A model generated the notes under the pieces. The model was not told where the DNA came from. It worked only from the letters and a program-made list of their open reading frames with translations, and searched no databases. From the NCBI GenBank assembly GCA_964036665.1, contig OZ038526.1:29822001-29886000 (forward strand): a DNA stretch of 64,000 nucleotides, read 5' to 3'. How positions within the stretch are numbered: position 1 is the first letter of the stretch; each line of letters opens with the position of its first letter. Made by a program: the position numbers and the translations under genes. Below, piece by piece: positions 46,143 to 56,275 of the stretch. The stretch is from Gordius sp. MW1. Its lineage: Eukaryota > Nematomorpha > Gordioida > Gordea > Gordiidae.

Positions 46143-47588
46143 ATGTTGAAAATAATTTTGATTTGGATTTTCGGGATTATTGTTAAAATAATAATCAATT
46201 TTATACGATTCATTACTTTTAAAGTAAATTTTGTACGTAAAGGACGAAAATACAAATTATGTGATCACACCGAAAACATCAAGCTACACGATAGTTTAAT
46301 TATTAAAAATACTCTAAAAATGGGGTATGTCATATATAGGGAGGGCAAGTACCATATGATTTATCGAAAGATTATGAATCGCGGGAGCGAGGTTAGTGGG
46401 CATAAGGCGCGAGAAATCGTAGTCAAGCCCTGGCAAACTCCCTGTACTGGTCCTTCATTATATAATAAAAAATCGATCCCACTTATTCTGGGGCGATTAC
46501 GAATTAATTGGTGTAATATTACCAATATTAACGTTTCGGAATTTAGTGATCATAACTATTTGCATCCTTATGCGTATGTTGAATCGTTAATTATTTCTAT
46601 TGACGTTATTGAAAGCATATTTAAAACGGAAAGGTTTAAAATGTTAATAAAAATTAAAGGGCTAAAATGGGAAATAATTTTAGACACCTTACAATTAGCC
46701 CGCCGAGTAAATGATGAGAACGCCTACGCCAAAAATAAAAATTGGAGGATTAGGTACAAGTGTCGATGTATAGGGAGGATAGGTATGAATTGTTATTACC
46801 TTTTGATTAAGAGGGTGGGTGTTCGTTTAATTAAAATAAGTGATCAAAGATGTCGCAGTTTGGAAAGAGCGGGTAAAAATAAATGGAAAGAAAAATTCCT
46901 AAATGTTGATAAAAAAAGTATTGTAAAAAATAAGCCCTACCGCGAACCAGAATTAAACGTGGTCAATGTAATTTTAGGTAAAATACCTACCCTTGAAATA
47001 CAATTAAATAAAGGCCCTGTAACCTTTATATTTGATACAGGTTCATCTATAACGATCATAAACAAAAATGATTATTTTACGAGTGGTATTCGGGGATTAT
47101 ATACAGTATCTAACTTAGAAATTAAAATTTTCAGTAATGAGAAGATGCGCTTGGTAGGGCAATGTGAGGCCCGGGTAACAATAAACAACATTAGTAAAAA
47201 TTTAATATTATATGTGTCGGAAGCAGGGACGAGTAATATTTTCGGGTGGGACTGGATTCAGAGTTTCGAATTAGAGTGGCTCAAAATTATTAGAGGTGTC
47301 CCTGGGGAATATCGTGATTTTATCAAGGTGGAGGTGATTTCTAAAAAGGAGGTTGAGGACCAAGCCCAAGACATATGGGACAAATTTCCGCTTATGTTTA
47401 AGGGGGAGTTAGGATGTCTGAAACACTTTGAGGCTACCATGCAATTTAGGGAGGGTGTAAAACCCAAGTTTTGTCCAGCTCGAAGAGTGCCATACGAGTG
47501 GAGATCGGAAATTGAAGAAGAATTAAAGAAATGGGTTAGGGAGGGAATAACCAGACCGGCGAGATGTGGCGTCATGCAGATCAGTTAA
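46143..47588 (+). CDS. Pol fragment: aspartic protease and start of RT
   Basis: 481-residue open frame. Residues 1-25 form a hydrophobic segment. Around residues 297-302 lies F-D-T-G-S-S, the active-site motif of retroviral-type proteases, followed by I-F-G-W-D-W-I, a form of the usual I-L-G-x-D motif. From about residue 410 comes the opening of Ty3/gypsy RT: G-C-L-K-H-F-E-A, P-A-R-R-V-P-Y, then E-E-E-L-K-K-W, E-G-I-T-R-P. The frame ends a few residues later, before any catalytic motif, so RT function is absent. The first 290 residues are not recognised. Confidence 0.72.
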   Translation: MLKIILIWIFGIIVKIIINFIRFITFKVNFVRKGRKYKLCDHTENIKLHDSLIIKNTLKMGYVIYREGKYHMIYRKIMNRGSEVSGHKAREIVVKPWQTPCTGPSLYNKKSIPLILGRLRINWCNITNINVSEFSDHNYLHPYAYVESLIISIDVIESIFKTERFKMLIKIKGLKWEIILDTLQLARRVNDENAYAKNKNWRIRYKCRCIGRIGMNCYYLLIKRVGVRLIKISDQRCRSLERAGKNKWKEKFLNVDKKSIVKNKPYREPELNVVNVILGKIPTLEIQLNKGPVTFIFDTGSSITIINKNDYFTSGIRGLYTVSNLEIKIFSNEKMRLVGQCEARVTINNISKNLILYVSEAGTSNIFGWDWIQSFELEWLKIIRGVPGEYRDFIKVEVISKKEVEDQAQDIWDKFPLMFKGELGCLKHFEATMQFREGVKPKFCPARRVPYEWRSEIEEELKKWVREGITRPARCGVMQIS

Positions 47589-47637
47589 GGAAGAGGGGAG
47601 GGAAGTAGGAATATTGTTAATACTTTACGCGGTATAG

Positions 47638-48009
47638 TTTTCTTTTTATGTAGCAACTCGATGTCATGTTTGTGAGAGATTCAATCACACCACTCAGCAA
47701 TGCTATTATTACGAACTGGTGCGCGACGTGGGAACCGTATGTTATATTTGTAACGAGAAGGGAACACACGAATGGAAGGATTGTGTATGGAAGGGTAATA
47801 AAGTTCTCACTCACCGGCGGATCAAGCGCCGATGGATTCGGGCTAGGGTAGCGGAGGGAGAGAAACTCCGAAGATTTAAAGAGGCTAGTACCCAAACCGA
47901 CCCCTGGGAAATAGTAGTCCAGCAACTGGCTGCCAGGATGAGGAAAATTCAAATAGTAGCTCCCCTAATGATTGAGCCGGTCCCACAGAATAGTACGTCG
48001 TTTCAATAA
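47638..48009 (+). CDS. Third ORF with two zinc knuckles
   Basis: Open from a TAG at 47635 to a stop at 48007. Begins shortly before C-H-V-C-E-R-F-N-H-T-T-Q-Q-C (C-x2-C-x4-H-x4-C), followed by C-Y-I-C-N-E-K-G-T-H-E-W-K-D-C (C-x2-C-x5-H-x4-C). After this comes a strongly basic, arginine-rich tail with T-Q-T-D-P-W-E-I. No ATG precedes the first knuckle in frame; the sequence TTTTCTTTTTATGTAG just before it looks like a splice acceptor, so it may be an exon of a spliced RNA. It sits where integrase should end. It could be the Gag end of another element or a captured host exon. Confidence 0.5.
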   Translation, partial: FSFYVATRCHVCERFNHTTQQCYYYELVRDVGTVCYICNEKGTHEWKDCVWKGNKVLTHRRIKRRWIRARVAEGEKLRRFKEASTQTDPWEIVVQQLAARMRKIQIVAPLMIEPVPQNSTSFQ

Positions 48010-48150
48010 CCTGGCTCTCACCCGTACCCCGTATTTCCCCTCCTTCCCCACATATGTAATATAATTATTCAGCATCCCCTTTTATTAATGTCGCTGTTTA
48101 TTAATGTACGCTTTATATTTTATATCCTCAACTCCGGGTTGTTCAGGGCT

Positions 48151-48170
48151 AAAAAAAAAAAAAAAGGGAG
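48151..48170 (+). other. Polypurine tract
   Basis: Run of A followed by GGGAGG, directly before the 3' LTR; primes plus-strand DNA synthesis in LTR elements. Confidence 0.8.
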
Positions 48171-48171
48171 G

Positions 48172-48819
48172 TGTCGTATCCGTAACGACGACACTATTTG
48201 CCCCTGCCTTAGTAGTCTGGGTGTATTTAAGGTTATATGAGTTTATTGTTTCTTTTGGATTTTAAGGAACAGATGTAATCAAATTTAATATTGTTTCCTA
48301 AGAGATATCGTTTAATTACCAAAGTTCGTTTATTGTTAGATTTCTTAACATTGTCGGGTCTTTTAATCCTATAACATTTGCCCATCATAGGCGTACTTTA
48401 AATTTAATCTCAGTGCGTGTGACTTTACAGTTTACCCCTCCCCGCCACATGTGCTTATATGTATTATTATTCCCCATATTATTTATTACGCATCAGTGAT
48501 TATATATTTATTAAAATCGAAAGGCTACGCGGATTCATAATATATATTTTCTCCACTACTCGAACGATATCAATAAAAATACTCCAACACATATTTGATT
48601 GTATCTCGTAAACTTTACCTATTGATATTATCGGAAATTTGGATTTATATTGATTAAAATAAACATTGAAAAACAATTCTCGATTAAACTTAACACTTCA
48701 ATCCTGAAGTTACATGAGCTCTTGAGCTTAACCGCCACGCGAGACAACCTTCACTGCCAAGACTTGGGACGTAACAGGTGACCCCCGACAACTTCCCCCC
48801 GTCTTCACAGGACATAACA
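48172..48819 (+). repeat. 3' LTR
   Basis: 648 bp, matching 44725-45372 with about one visible difference. Confidence 0.95.
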
Positions 48820-49192
48820 GTTATCATGTCTGATATTTAGAAAATCCAACCCATTGTAATCATTTTAAATAGTTTTTGTAATAAACTAGTTCATTTATAT
48901 AGCATAGTTCAAGTTCAGAATATTAAAAAAATTAAAAGTTCAAGTTCAAGCTCAACTTTAAAAAAACGAACTAGTTCAAATTCGTTTAATTCTAAGTTCA
49001 GATAAAAGTGAACTAATTTATAACAGCTCTTCTATATATTACTAATATAAAGTATTAATATATTGTATAATTTAGTAAATTAAGGTCGCTTAATGATGAT
49101 AGAAATAAAAATTTCATTATCGATTTCGAAAGGGTTATTGTATTTGTTAAAGGTATCTTGTCAAAATTATGCTAAATTTAGATATGTTGGTT

Positions 49193-49340
49193 AGAGGCCT
49201 GCACATGTGACCTGAAACCCGACTTACACCCGCCTAGATTGAAAATTTAAAAATGCTTTCGGGTCGGGTTCAAGCTAAAAATTCTAAAATATTGTCGGGT
49301 CGATTTTGAATTAAAAATTTTAAAATTCTTTTGGGCCGGG
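49193..49340. mobile_element. Single hAT-like terminus
   Basis: Starts TAGAGGCCTGCACATGTGACC, similar to the TAGAGACCTGCA end at 4857, followed by GGGTCGGGTT repeats. No opposite end found. Confidence 0.4.
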
Positions 49341-49479
49341 TCAAATGTTATGAATTTCACAACAACTTTTACAAAATGCGCAAAACAATATAACTTTTAC
49401 CTACTATCTTTTAAAATAATGCTCTTAAATATAAAAAAGTGGATATAAATACATAAGAGTCAAAAAAACGAGAAAAAAA

Positions 49480-49990
49480 ATTCGATTCACACTTCGGCCA
49501 ATGGTCATTTTTTCATTGGTCAGCAGCCAGCAAACGGCCAAAAAGCTATATAATCAATGGTATTAACAAGAACAATATATTAATTTAAAAAAAAAAATAA
49601 AAATTTGGCCCTCTCCGGGTATCGAACCAGCAATTAAGAATGTGCCCTCGCCGGGATTCAAAGTTCAAACCCACATCAGTAGAGGCAAAGGCTTTTGTAG
49701 GGGGGGGGGGCACAGGAATCCATATCAGTAGAGGCATAGGCTTTTGAAAGGGGTGGACAGAGGTTAATTATTAATGTTAAACAAAAAAAACGAAAAAAAA
49801 ATGTCGCTTCACACTTTGGCCAATGGTCATTTTTTTCATTGGTCAGCAGCCAGCGGACGGCCAAAAAGTTATATTATCAATGGTATTAACAATTAATTAA
49901 AAAAAATAAAATAATTTGGCCTCCCCGGGATTCGAACCCACATCAGTAGAGGCATAGGCCTTTGTAGGGGGGAGCACATGGTATCGTACT
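49480..49990 (-). repeat. Duplicated repeat with tRNA B-box-like motif (possible SINE)
   Basis: The block CTTCGGCCAATGGTCATTTT to CGGCCAAAAAG occurs twice (about 49493-49550 and 49810-49868). After each copy the minus strand has a sequence like GGGTTCGAATCCCGG (49926-49940; degraded versions at about 49613-49630 and 49651-49668), which fits a Pol III B box as in tRNA-derived SINEs. A-box and exact ends not established. CCTCTACTGATGTGGGTTCG is shared by the copies. Confidence 0.5.
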
Positions 49991-52920
49991 CAGGTTGGCT
50001 TATTCGCTCGACAAAAAGCGTGACATTCGGTGCGTGACACGAGAGTTCGGTGTGACATCGGAAAATAGAAAGTGAGCCCATAAATTGCATAGCAATTAAA
50101 ATTTTAGAGTTCATATCGAAATACGTGCAATTTTGATTTATTTAATTCCATTGTTTGGCACTAAATTTAAATTTGATTTGAGTAACTTAAGAAAGGTAAT
50201 AAACATCAACAAGATAAAATTGTGATATGTTAATCTTAATATGAAACATTGGGCTTATAAAATTGACTTCACTTTAATAGATAGTATTTAAATTTTTTTC
50301 TAGAATTGTATAATTGTATTTAAAGAGTGTGCAGTTGAGCTGTTAGTTTTTAATTAATTCAAATTTTAAAATTTTTGACAATTCAGAATGGCGGAGATTC
50401 GATTCTTTGAGTATCTCACTTTAGCGTTATTAGCTTGTAAATTTTACGAAGGACCTATTAATTTTTAATTTAGGGTTACTGGATTAACGTTGCTATATGT
50501 ACACAGGAAATATACCCCTGAAACCGAAGATGCTGTAAATGCGTTTCTATCTAAAAATCGTCCATATTGATTTTCAATTTATATATTTTTATATTGTATG
50601 TTTAATAAAAATCAACATTTGTTGGAATTTTACTTTTAATATTTTATTATTTATACGCTAATGTCACTAAACTTTTAGAAAAAAAACATTTAAAAAATGG
50701 AACCTTGAAAATATTATAACCCCCCCTTCTTGAGAAAATTCTAGTTACGCCTATAATCAAATTATATTGTTTTTAATAGCTATAACAAAGCGCCATAAAC
50801 TTTCTCTCTTTTATTAATATTTGAACACGTTTTGACAAGCCATTAATCCTAATATCCACCTCAGTAACAAAATTAATTTTTAATTATTTTTGACACAGAT
50901 TTTCAAGTGAGTGTTAAAATCACCTAGGATAAATTTTATTACAAATCAATACAGCAATGAGTAAGCCGGAAGTGTCTTTTGATACCCTTCCCTCATCTTC
51001 TAACCTAAATTTAACATTTTTATAATAACAAAACTATTCTTTAAACTACCAAAAAATCCTCATATAAATCATACTTAAATAATTAACAATTTTTTGGTCT
51101 CCTTTAATTTTAATCCTGGCGGCCCCATGTTTAAATAGAAGGCGCACAGTCATTATTGATTAAGCCGACCGCAGATTAAAACGGTTCATTCTTACTCTAT
51201 ATTAAATTTGGCATTAAGCGGTTCCAAAAACTTTATCTATTACTAAGGAATATTATAAAAAATCTTGGATCTATAAGTAAACTAATATAGACGCTAAAAG
51301 TTATGTTAATTCATTCAACTGGATAAGCAATGATGTGAAAAACAAATTTTGCCCTTGCTCCCGTAAATCAGTCCAAGGACCTAATGCATTTAAAATGTCT
51401 TAGGCAAATTAATTATAGAATGAAATTAGATAGTTATTTATTCTCAAGCTTGCGCCTGCCCCAAAGCTTTATACTAGTTTTTTATTCGATAAATCTAACC
51501 TCTAATTCATTAATTTGCTACCCTTACTTGAAAATAGCTCATACTCTTTTTTCTGAACTTCTCTAATAAAATCTCATTAATACAAATTTGAAAAAACCCT
51601 GTTTTAAGGTCACTTTGCTTTTATCACTTTCGTTTATCTGACTAATCCTTCTTCAAGCAAGTTGCCAACAGATATGAATGATTGCGAAAGCGATATAAAG
51701 CTAAGGAATGGCAAACATTAACATTTGATCCAATTTCAATATAAGGCAAACTAGGCTTCGGCTTTATAAATAAGAAAGTGAGGGTAATTATATTAGTTAT
51801 TGTTTCGATCTAATTAGGTTAATTCCTTGGCTGTCTCATCTTATCAAGACTCTAACTCTATGGTAAAGCAAGTACCAAACACGCGATTAAGATTTTTTAT
51901 TTAAGTATCAGTAAAAATTTTGGTGGATGGTACTAGTTCTACTTCAAGGCTGACAATATACAATTTTCAATTTTTTTTAAATAAGGATTTTTTAACCTCT
52001 TTCTTTTATTGAAGCCACTCCACCTTAATCCTCAGAATTTGCATCGGATTTTGTTTTTAAATATATAATTATTGCACCTTAACGCTTGACAGGTTTTATA
52101 TCTAACTTAATTAGCGCGGCAAAGCTAAATGGAAAACACACATCTTATTTTTAATACAAATCCGTTTATTTTTAAACTTTATGTTAATTGTAATTCAGGC
52201 ATTAATAATTTTATTATCAATATATATTACATATTTTGTCAATCAAATGCATACAACAATACTCAATTCAAACTCTTGTATTCTACCGGGCAAATTGCCC
52301 TTATGATTGGCTTAGCACTTTACGACCCCTTTTTACTCTCTAGTCCCAATGCAAAATACGTTCTAACCTCTCCTAACTTGCAATATTAGGTCCCATTCAA
52401 TATGTACCCTTCATCTTTTAGAGCCACCTCAATGCTCTTTTCCGCGAACGTGCTTTGCGCATGCTATTTACAACTTAATTCCTTAATCGTTCTAATTTAA
52501 GTGGGGCAAAAACCCTATTTGTCTAATTGCATCAGCGGAAGATGCGCTATGCGTTTGAGAGAAACTTACAAGCTTTCTGTTCTACAAATCCATTGGAAAC
52601 TTGATGTGAGTCCTCTTTTTTTGCACTAACACTTGTACTCTGGCGGGTAGTGTTTTACAAGGAAGTTTATTCACAGTCAATCTCAAATTTCAGCTAGGTT
52701 TACATATTCGTATAATCTTTTATAAATTATACGAAATTAATTTCACAAACAGCTCTTATACTTTAAATTCAAAAAACATCTTTATATCATTATATTTGTA
52801 ATTTTTGTGATGTTTTTATTTTAAAAATAACTGTCTTGCAGTATTTATTAAGCAAATGTCTTTAAAGACCATTGGGAGTGAGCCTGGACGTCTTAATTAT
52901 AACATGCATACATAAAATTA
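49991..52920. other. Intergenic, no gene recognised
   Basis: Nearly 3 kb of AT-rich sequence. CCCCCCTTCTTGAGAAAATT and TAGTTACGCC near 50721-50755 resemble one hAT end, unpaired. ORFs here are short and lack recognisable motifs. Confidence 0.45.
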
Positions 52921-53551
52921 GGTGCCCTATCAACTCGCCGAAAACAATCTTGCCAAATTGGTATTTTCCCAAAATACAATGGGACAAAATACAAATAGCT
53001 TGAAATGGTTTCAAGATCTTGAAATCGTTTCAAGATCTTATAATGCGCATGCTTATGCATTTAACAGACCAATCAGATAGCTGCGCATTTTAATAATGCG
53101 CATGCGTATGCATTTAACAATTACTGCTGCACTATAAAACTTTAAGGGACAGGGTTAAGGTTCAGGGTAGTGTGTTAGGTCAGCGTTTAGATTAGGGTTA
53201 GGATTAGATGCACATCAAATTCCCTCTCCATTTGAGATTTCCGTGATATTGAGTGTGGCATTTTGTACTGTAACCATTATATTTTGTCTCATTAAAATTT
53301 GGGCATGAATCGTTAAATTCACACTGGGACAATAACAAACATCTCCCCAATATCATAAAGAAGGCCTTAAATTGAGTACCTTTTATAATAATTATCAATT
53401 TTATTATAAAAAATACCTAAATTCTAACTTTAATCCGAAATTTAACGATTAATATGCTTATTTGTTAGGGGACATTTACTAATTGGGGGACATTTTTAAC
53501 ATTGGGACATTCAATTCGGCAAGATGGTTTTCGGCAAGTTGACGGGCCACT
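52921..53551. mobile_element. MULE-like MITE immediately upstream of LTO1-like gene
   Basis: Terminal repeats of about 50 bp (GGTGCCCTATCAACTCGCCG / CGGCAAGTTGACGGGCCACT) are flanked by ATAAAATTA on both sides (52912-52920, 53552-53560), a 9-bp duplication as in Mutator-like elements. Same family as 25055-25173. No ORF of note. It ends 12 bp before the ATG of the next gene. Confidence 0.82.
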
Positions 53552-53562
53552 ATAAAATTATT

Positions 53563-54186
53563 ATGGCCAAAAATGAGTTGGATATTGACGATGTTTTTGA
53601 TAATATATTTCTGTCTGAGGAAAAGTAAATCATTTAAAGTTTCATAAGCATAATTATAGATTTTACGAAAATGGCTATAAAGAAGGTAGTTTAATGGGAA
53701 AAGTTGAAGGATTAAAACAAGGTGCTCGAGATGGTTGTATCAAAGGCATTTGTTTAGGGCAGGAGGTTTAAGACTGATGTTGTATATTAATTAAATGTTA
53801 GTTAGGGGATTACTATGGAAAACTTGAATATTTCTTGTATGCTAATAAAAATTTATCTCCTAAGTAATAAATGTGACTTGTTAAACCCATTTTTAGAAAA
53901 AATAAAATGATACATAATGTTATGAATTTAATAAAGATTGCCTTATCAGAGAGACATGAAAATCATGGAACTGTTTCCTTAGAAGATATACAAACTAATT
54001 TCAATCAAGTATATACTAAAGAAATAGTCATGTCAACCATCTATTTTTTATTTTATTCAGGTATCAAGAATTATTCTTAACTCTAAAGAAAACTTAAATC
54101 TTCATAATAAGTTTGACAATTTGTCAATTAAACCTGATAATTTTGAGAAAAACTGCAAAAGCATATCTTATGATCTATCTTTTTGA
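53563..54186 (+). CDS. LTO1: LTO1/ORAOV1-like protein (deca-GX3), five exons with 33-36-nt introns
   Basis: Adaptor that, with Yae1, helps load the Fe-S cluster on ABCE1/Rli1 in the cytosol. Exons: 53563-53624, 53660-53765, 53802-53863, 53897-54026, 54061-54186; introns 35, 36, 33 and 34 nt, all GT…AG, phases 2, 0, 2, 0. The spliced protein has 161 residues (human LTO1 about 137). Residues 26-62 hold ten glycines exactly four apart (G26, G30 … G62), the deca-GX3 signature of the Yae1/Lto1 family. The N-terminus D-V-F-D-N-I-F and the end D-L-S-F also fit. Reading through any intron gives an early stop or a frameshift, so the splicing pattern is needed. The start is the first ATG, in good context (ATTATGG). 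The promoter side is occupied by a MITE. AT-rich codon use matches the region. Confidence 0.9.
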
Positions 54187-54467
54187 TAGTTAATGTATAG
54201 AAAATGGAAGATTGGGGAAAGTGGGAATAATTATGCCTGCCAGAAATAAGACAAGGGTAATTTAATTACTCACTATTTTAATTATTAAAAATAGGTTCCT
54301 GATTATCAGCTACATAAAAATTATTGAAAACTCATTTACTTATTTAAAATTTATATTGAATTTAAGTAATTTTTTAGCCTAAATTCTAAGTTATTTTTCA
54401 ATAATAGTTTTTTAATAATTCTCAAAATAAACTTGAATGTGCTGTTAAATTTAATACTTTGATACTA

Positions 54468-54944
54468 TTAGTGATAAAAATGAACATTAGAATATGTAGG
54501 TTTTTGGGGCGCATTTAATCTTAACATCACTAATATATTTTTTTCATATCTATTGCTAAACATATTTGGATACTTATAATAAGTCTCAGAAATATTTCTT
54601 AAGTAGGGTTTTGGTAAAATAACAGTGTTATATTGGAATTTTCCATTCATTTAAGAATAATATAGAATGACATTGTTTCGTAATTATTTTCAATAATATG
54701 TTATTTTCTTCAGAATTTTTTTATGTTAGTTGAGTTTAAAATATTCACAAAAGAGTTAATAATACAAAATAGTATTTATTTTCTTAAATAAAAAAGTTTC
54801 ATATTGAGTTTTTAGCCATAAAAGTGCAAATCGTGAAGAATTCCTAATGTCGACTAGATCAGTTTTCTTAGTAAGAATCTTTGTGTTTTGCTTTTCTAAT
54901 CCTTTTCCAATTATACCCTCACTTCCGTGACAGTATTCAGCCAT
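54468..54944 (-). CDS. Hypothetical minus-strand ORFs, possibly two exons of one gene
   Basis: Two open stretches on the minus strand, 54944-54756 (62 codons, ATG in good context AAAATGG) and 54650-54468 (60 codons). The first has a balanced composition, T-D-L-V-D-I-R-N-S-S-R-F-A-L-L-W-L, unlike random AT-rich frames. The second contains L-P-K-P-Y-L-R-N-I-S-E and P-N-M-F-S-N-R-Y-E-K-N. Since the neighbour at 53563 has 33-36-nt introns, they could be joined by small introns (for example an acceptor near 54717), but no junction I tried keeps a clean frame. Family not recognised. It would converge with LTO1 at about 54.2-54.5 kb. Confidence 0.3.
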
Positions 54945-55069
54945 TTTAATGTTTACTTGTTAAAAATCGCGAAATTCGACATAAAATAGATAAATAAAAC
55001 ATAAAAAGAAATGCGTCAATTTATAAAAATGAACTATTCTGATATAAAATCACCGAGAGGATCTTCAAG

Positions 55070-55640
55070 AGGTGGCCTAGAAAGGGGGCCCGCATCATTC
55101 ATAAACTCATCGATAAGTTATTTTTAAATTTCCAGCTACCTTAAGTGAGGTTTTACTATCTATATCACCTATTTTAAGGACCTCTATATCACGACTTTTC
55201 TTCTTTCTATCTTAGCCATTCTGTACACTAGCTTTTTGCCCTTATCAACCAGTCTGCTAGCCATCTTGGAGTAGGCAACGTCCTTAGCTATTGCAACTGT
55301 TTTTAGTAAATCTCTTTGCTTTTTTATATACTTAACTTCCGACTTTTATTTATGCCACCGTCTATTAAGATTTTTTCTTTCGACGAACTACCCTATCAAT
55401 TTTGCCTCCATAACGCCTCCCATTGCCATTCATTATGTCAGCGTTGAATACCCATTTATCCTGTAGGTGAGTTTTTTATGGCCCTAGCTTTAGAGGGATC
55501 TTTGTGGCTTTTAATTACATTCCTTTAGTAGCGTTTATTACCTGTGTTTCGCTATTGTAGAGTAACACCGGTCTTGCGATGAATATTTTAGCTTTGATTT
55601 TCAAATGAAATCTTTTTGGTGCACATTAATTCTGATAGAC
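55070..55640 (-). pseudogene. RTE-like LINE remnant
   Basis: Minus strand, two separate pieces. At about 55170-55310: A-I-A-K-D-V-A-Y-S-K-M and Y-R-M-A-K-I-E-R-R-K, the segment before RT in RTE-type LINEs. At about 55550-55635: A-R-P-V-L-L-Y-N-S-E-T, from the C-terminal end. The RT between them is deleted. Related to the remnant at 15.7-16.7 kb. Confidence 0.68.
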
Positions 55641-56275
55641 TTCGCCATTTAAGAAAGGTGTAGAAATTTATCATTATAAAAATAAGTAATAGCTTAGCGA
55701 TAGCAACGAGTGATAAGGAATAATAAAGGCGAATTGGGGAAGCTTTGTTAAACCAAATAAGATTTGTTTAAAATATACATGATATTAGAAGGATATCACT
55801 TGCATGCATTGTGTCAATTTGCTAATAGCGATGGATTGTTTGGACAATAATCATTGATCTTATAACATGAAACAACCCATTTTAATAATTATAGCGATTT
55901 TAACAATTCATCAAACCATATAAATTGGCCAAGAATTATGTTTCACTTTTCAAAATGGCTGCCAAAATGTGGAACACTTTTTAAAAGGGAATGAGCAGTC
56001 TATTAGTCTATGGGATAGACGGCACCTGTGAATTACGAACATTGAAAGGGCTACATAAATATTTCAATCCTTTCCATGAACGTAGCTAGGGATAGGGACT
56101 TGATGGAAATAGAGTTGTTCGGGCATAAATTATAGGGCGAAATTAAGTTTCTTAACTATTTTAGCATTTTCATATACAATCAAATAAAAAAGCAACAAAA
56201 TAACACATAATCTAAAAAATTTCATTAAGCCCTAATTGCCCGAATCCTATCATCGTGCCCGCCCGAGCCCGTTCG

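Larger units (their letters stand above)
44725..48819 (+). mobile_element. Young LTR retrotransposon, internally deleted, with an extra zinc-knuckle ORF
   Basis: Two 648-bp LTRs (TGTCGTATCC…GGACATAACA) are flanked by the 5-bp duplication GTTAT (44720-44724, 48820-48824). A primer site TGGTGCCCCGG follows the left LTR, and a polypurine tract (A15 then GGGAGG) precedes the right LTR. The LTRs look almost identical; the one change I see is G/A in CTTTTGATCC / CTTTTAATCC. The 2.8-kb interior has three ORFs (45525-45845, 46143-47588, 47638-48009), but most of RT, RNase H and integrase is missing. It must rely on enzymes from elsewhere. Confidence 0.93.
35751..49031. mobile_element. Outer GAACT-rich TIR (hAT-like) element, probable container of a nest
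   Basis: Left end (35751-36000) starts CAGAGCTGTTAAAGTTCAT and right end (48830-49031) finishes AACAGCTCTT. Both are made of inverted AGTTCAAGTTCA repeats, so they look like two ends of one element. Between them lie a Helitron, a hAT-in-hAT pair and an LTR element, each with its own borders. No clean 8-bp duplication is visible at the outer ends, so these could be two independent fragments. Confidence 0.5.

Noticed and set aside
47258..47575. Minus-strand ORF antisense to the protease-RT frame (also 47617-47952)
   Set aside because: Shadows of the plus-strand ORFs, which carry recognisable DTGSS, RT and zinc-knuckle motifs.
35743..49042. Target duplication TATAATAC / TATATTAC for the outer GAACT-rich element
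   Set aside because: The right copy is offset by several bases from the TIR end and lies in TA-rich sequence; likely chance.
49926..49940. A real tRNA gene on the minus strand
   Set aside because: Only the T-arm/B-box part is present; no acceptor or anticodon arm pairs around it.
52129..52389. 86-codon plus ORF
   Set aside because: AT-rich, no domain, no splice context linking it to LTO1; expected by chance in this length of sequence.
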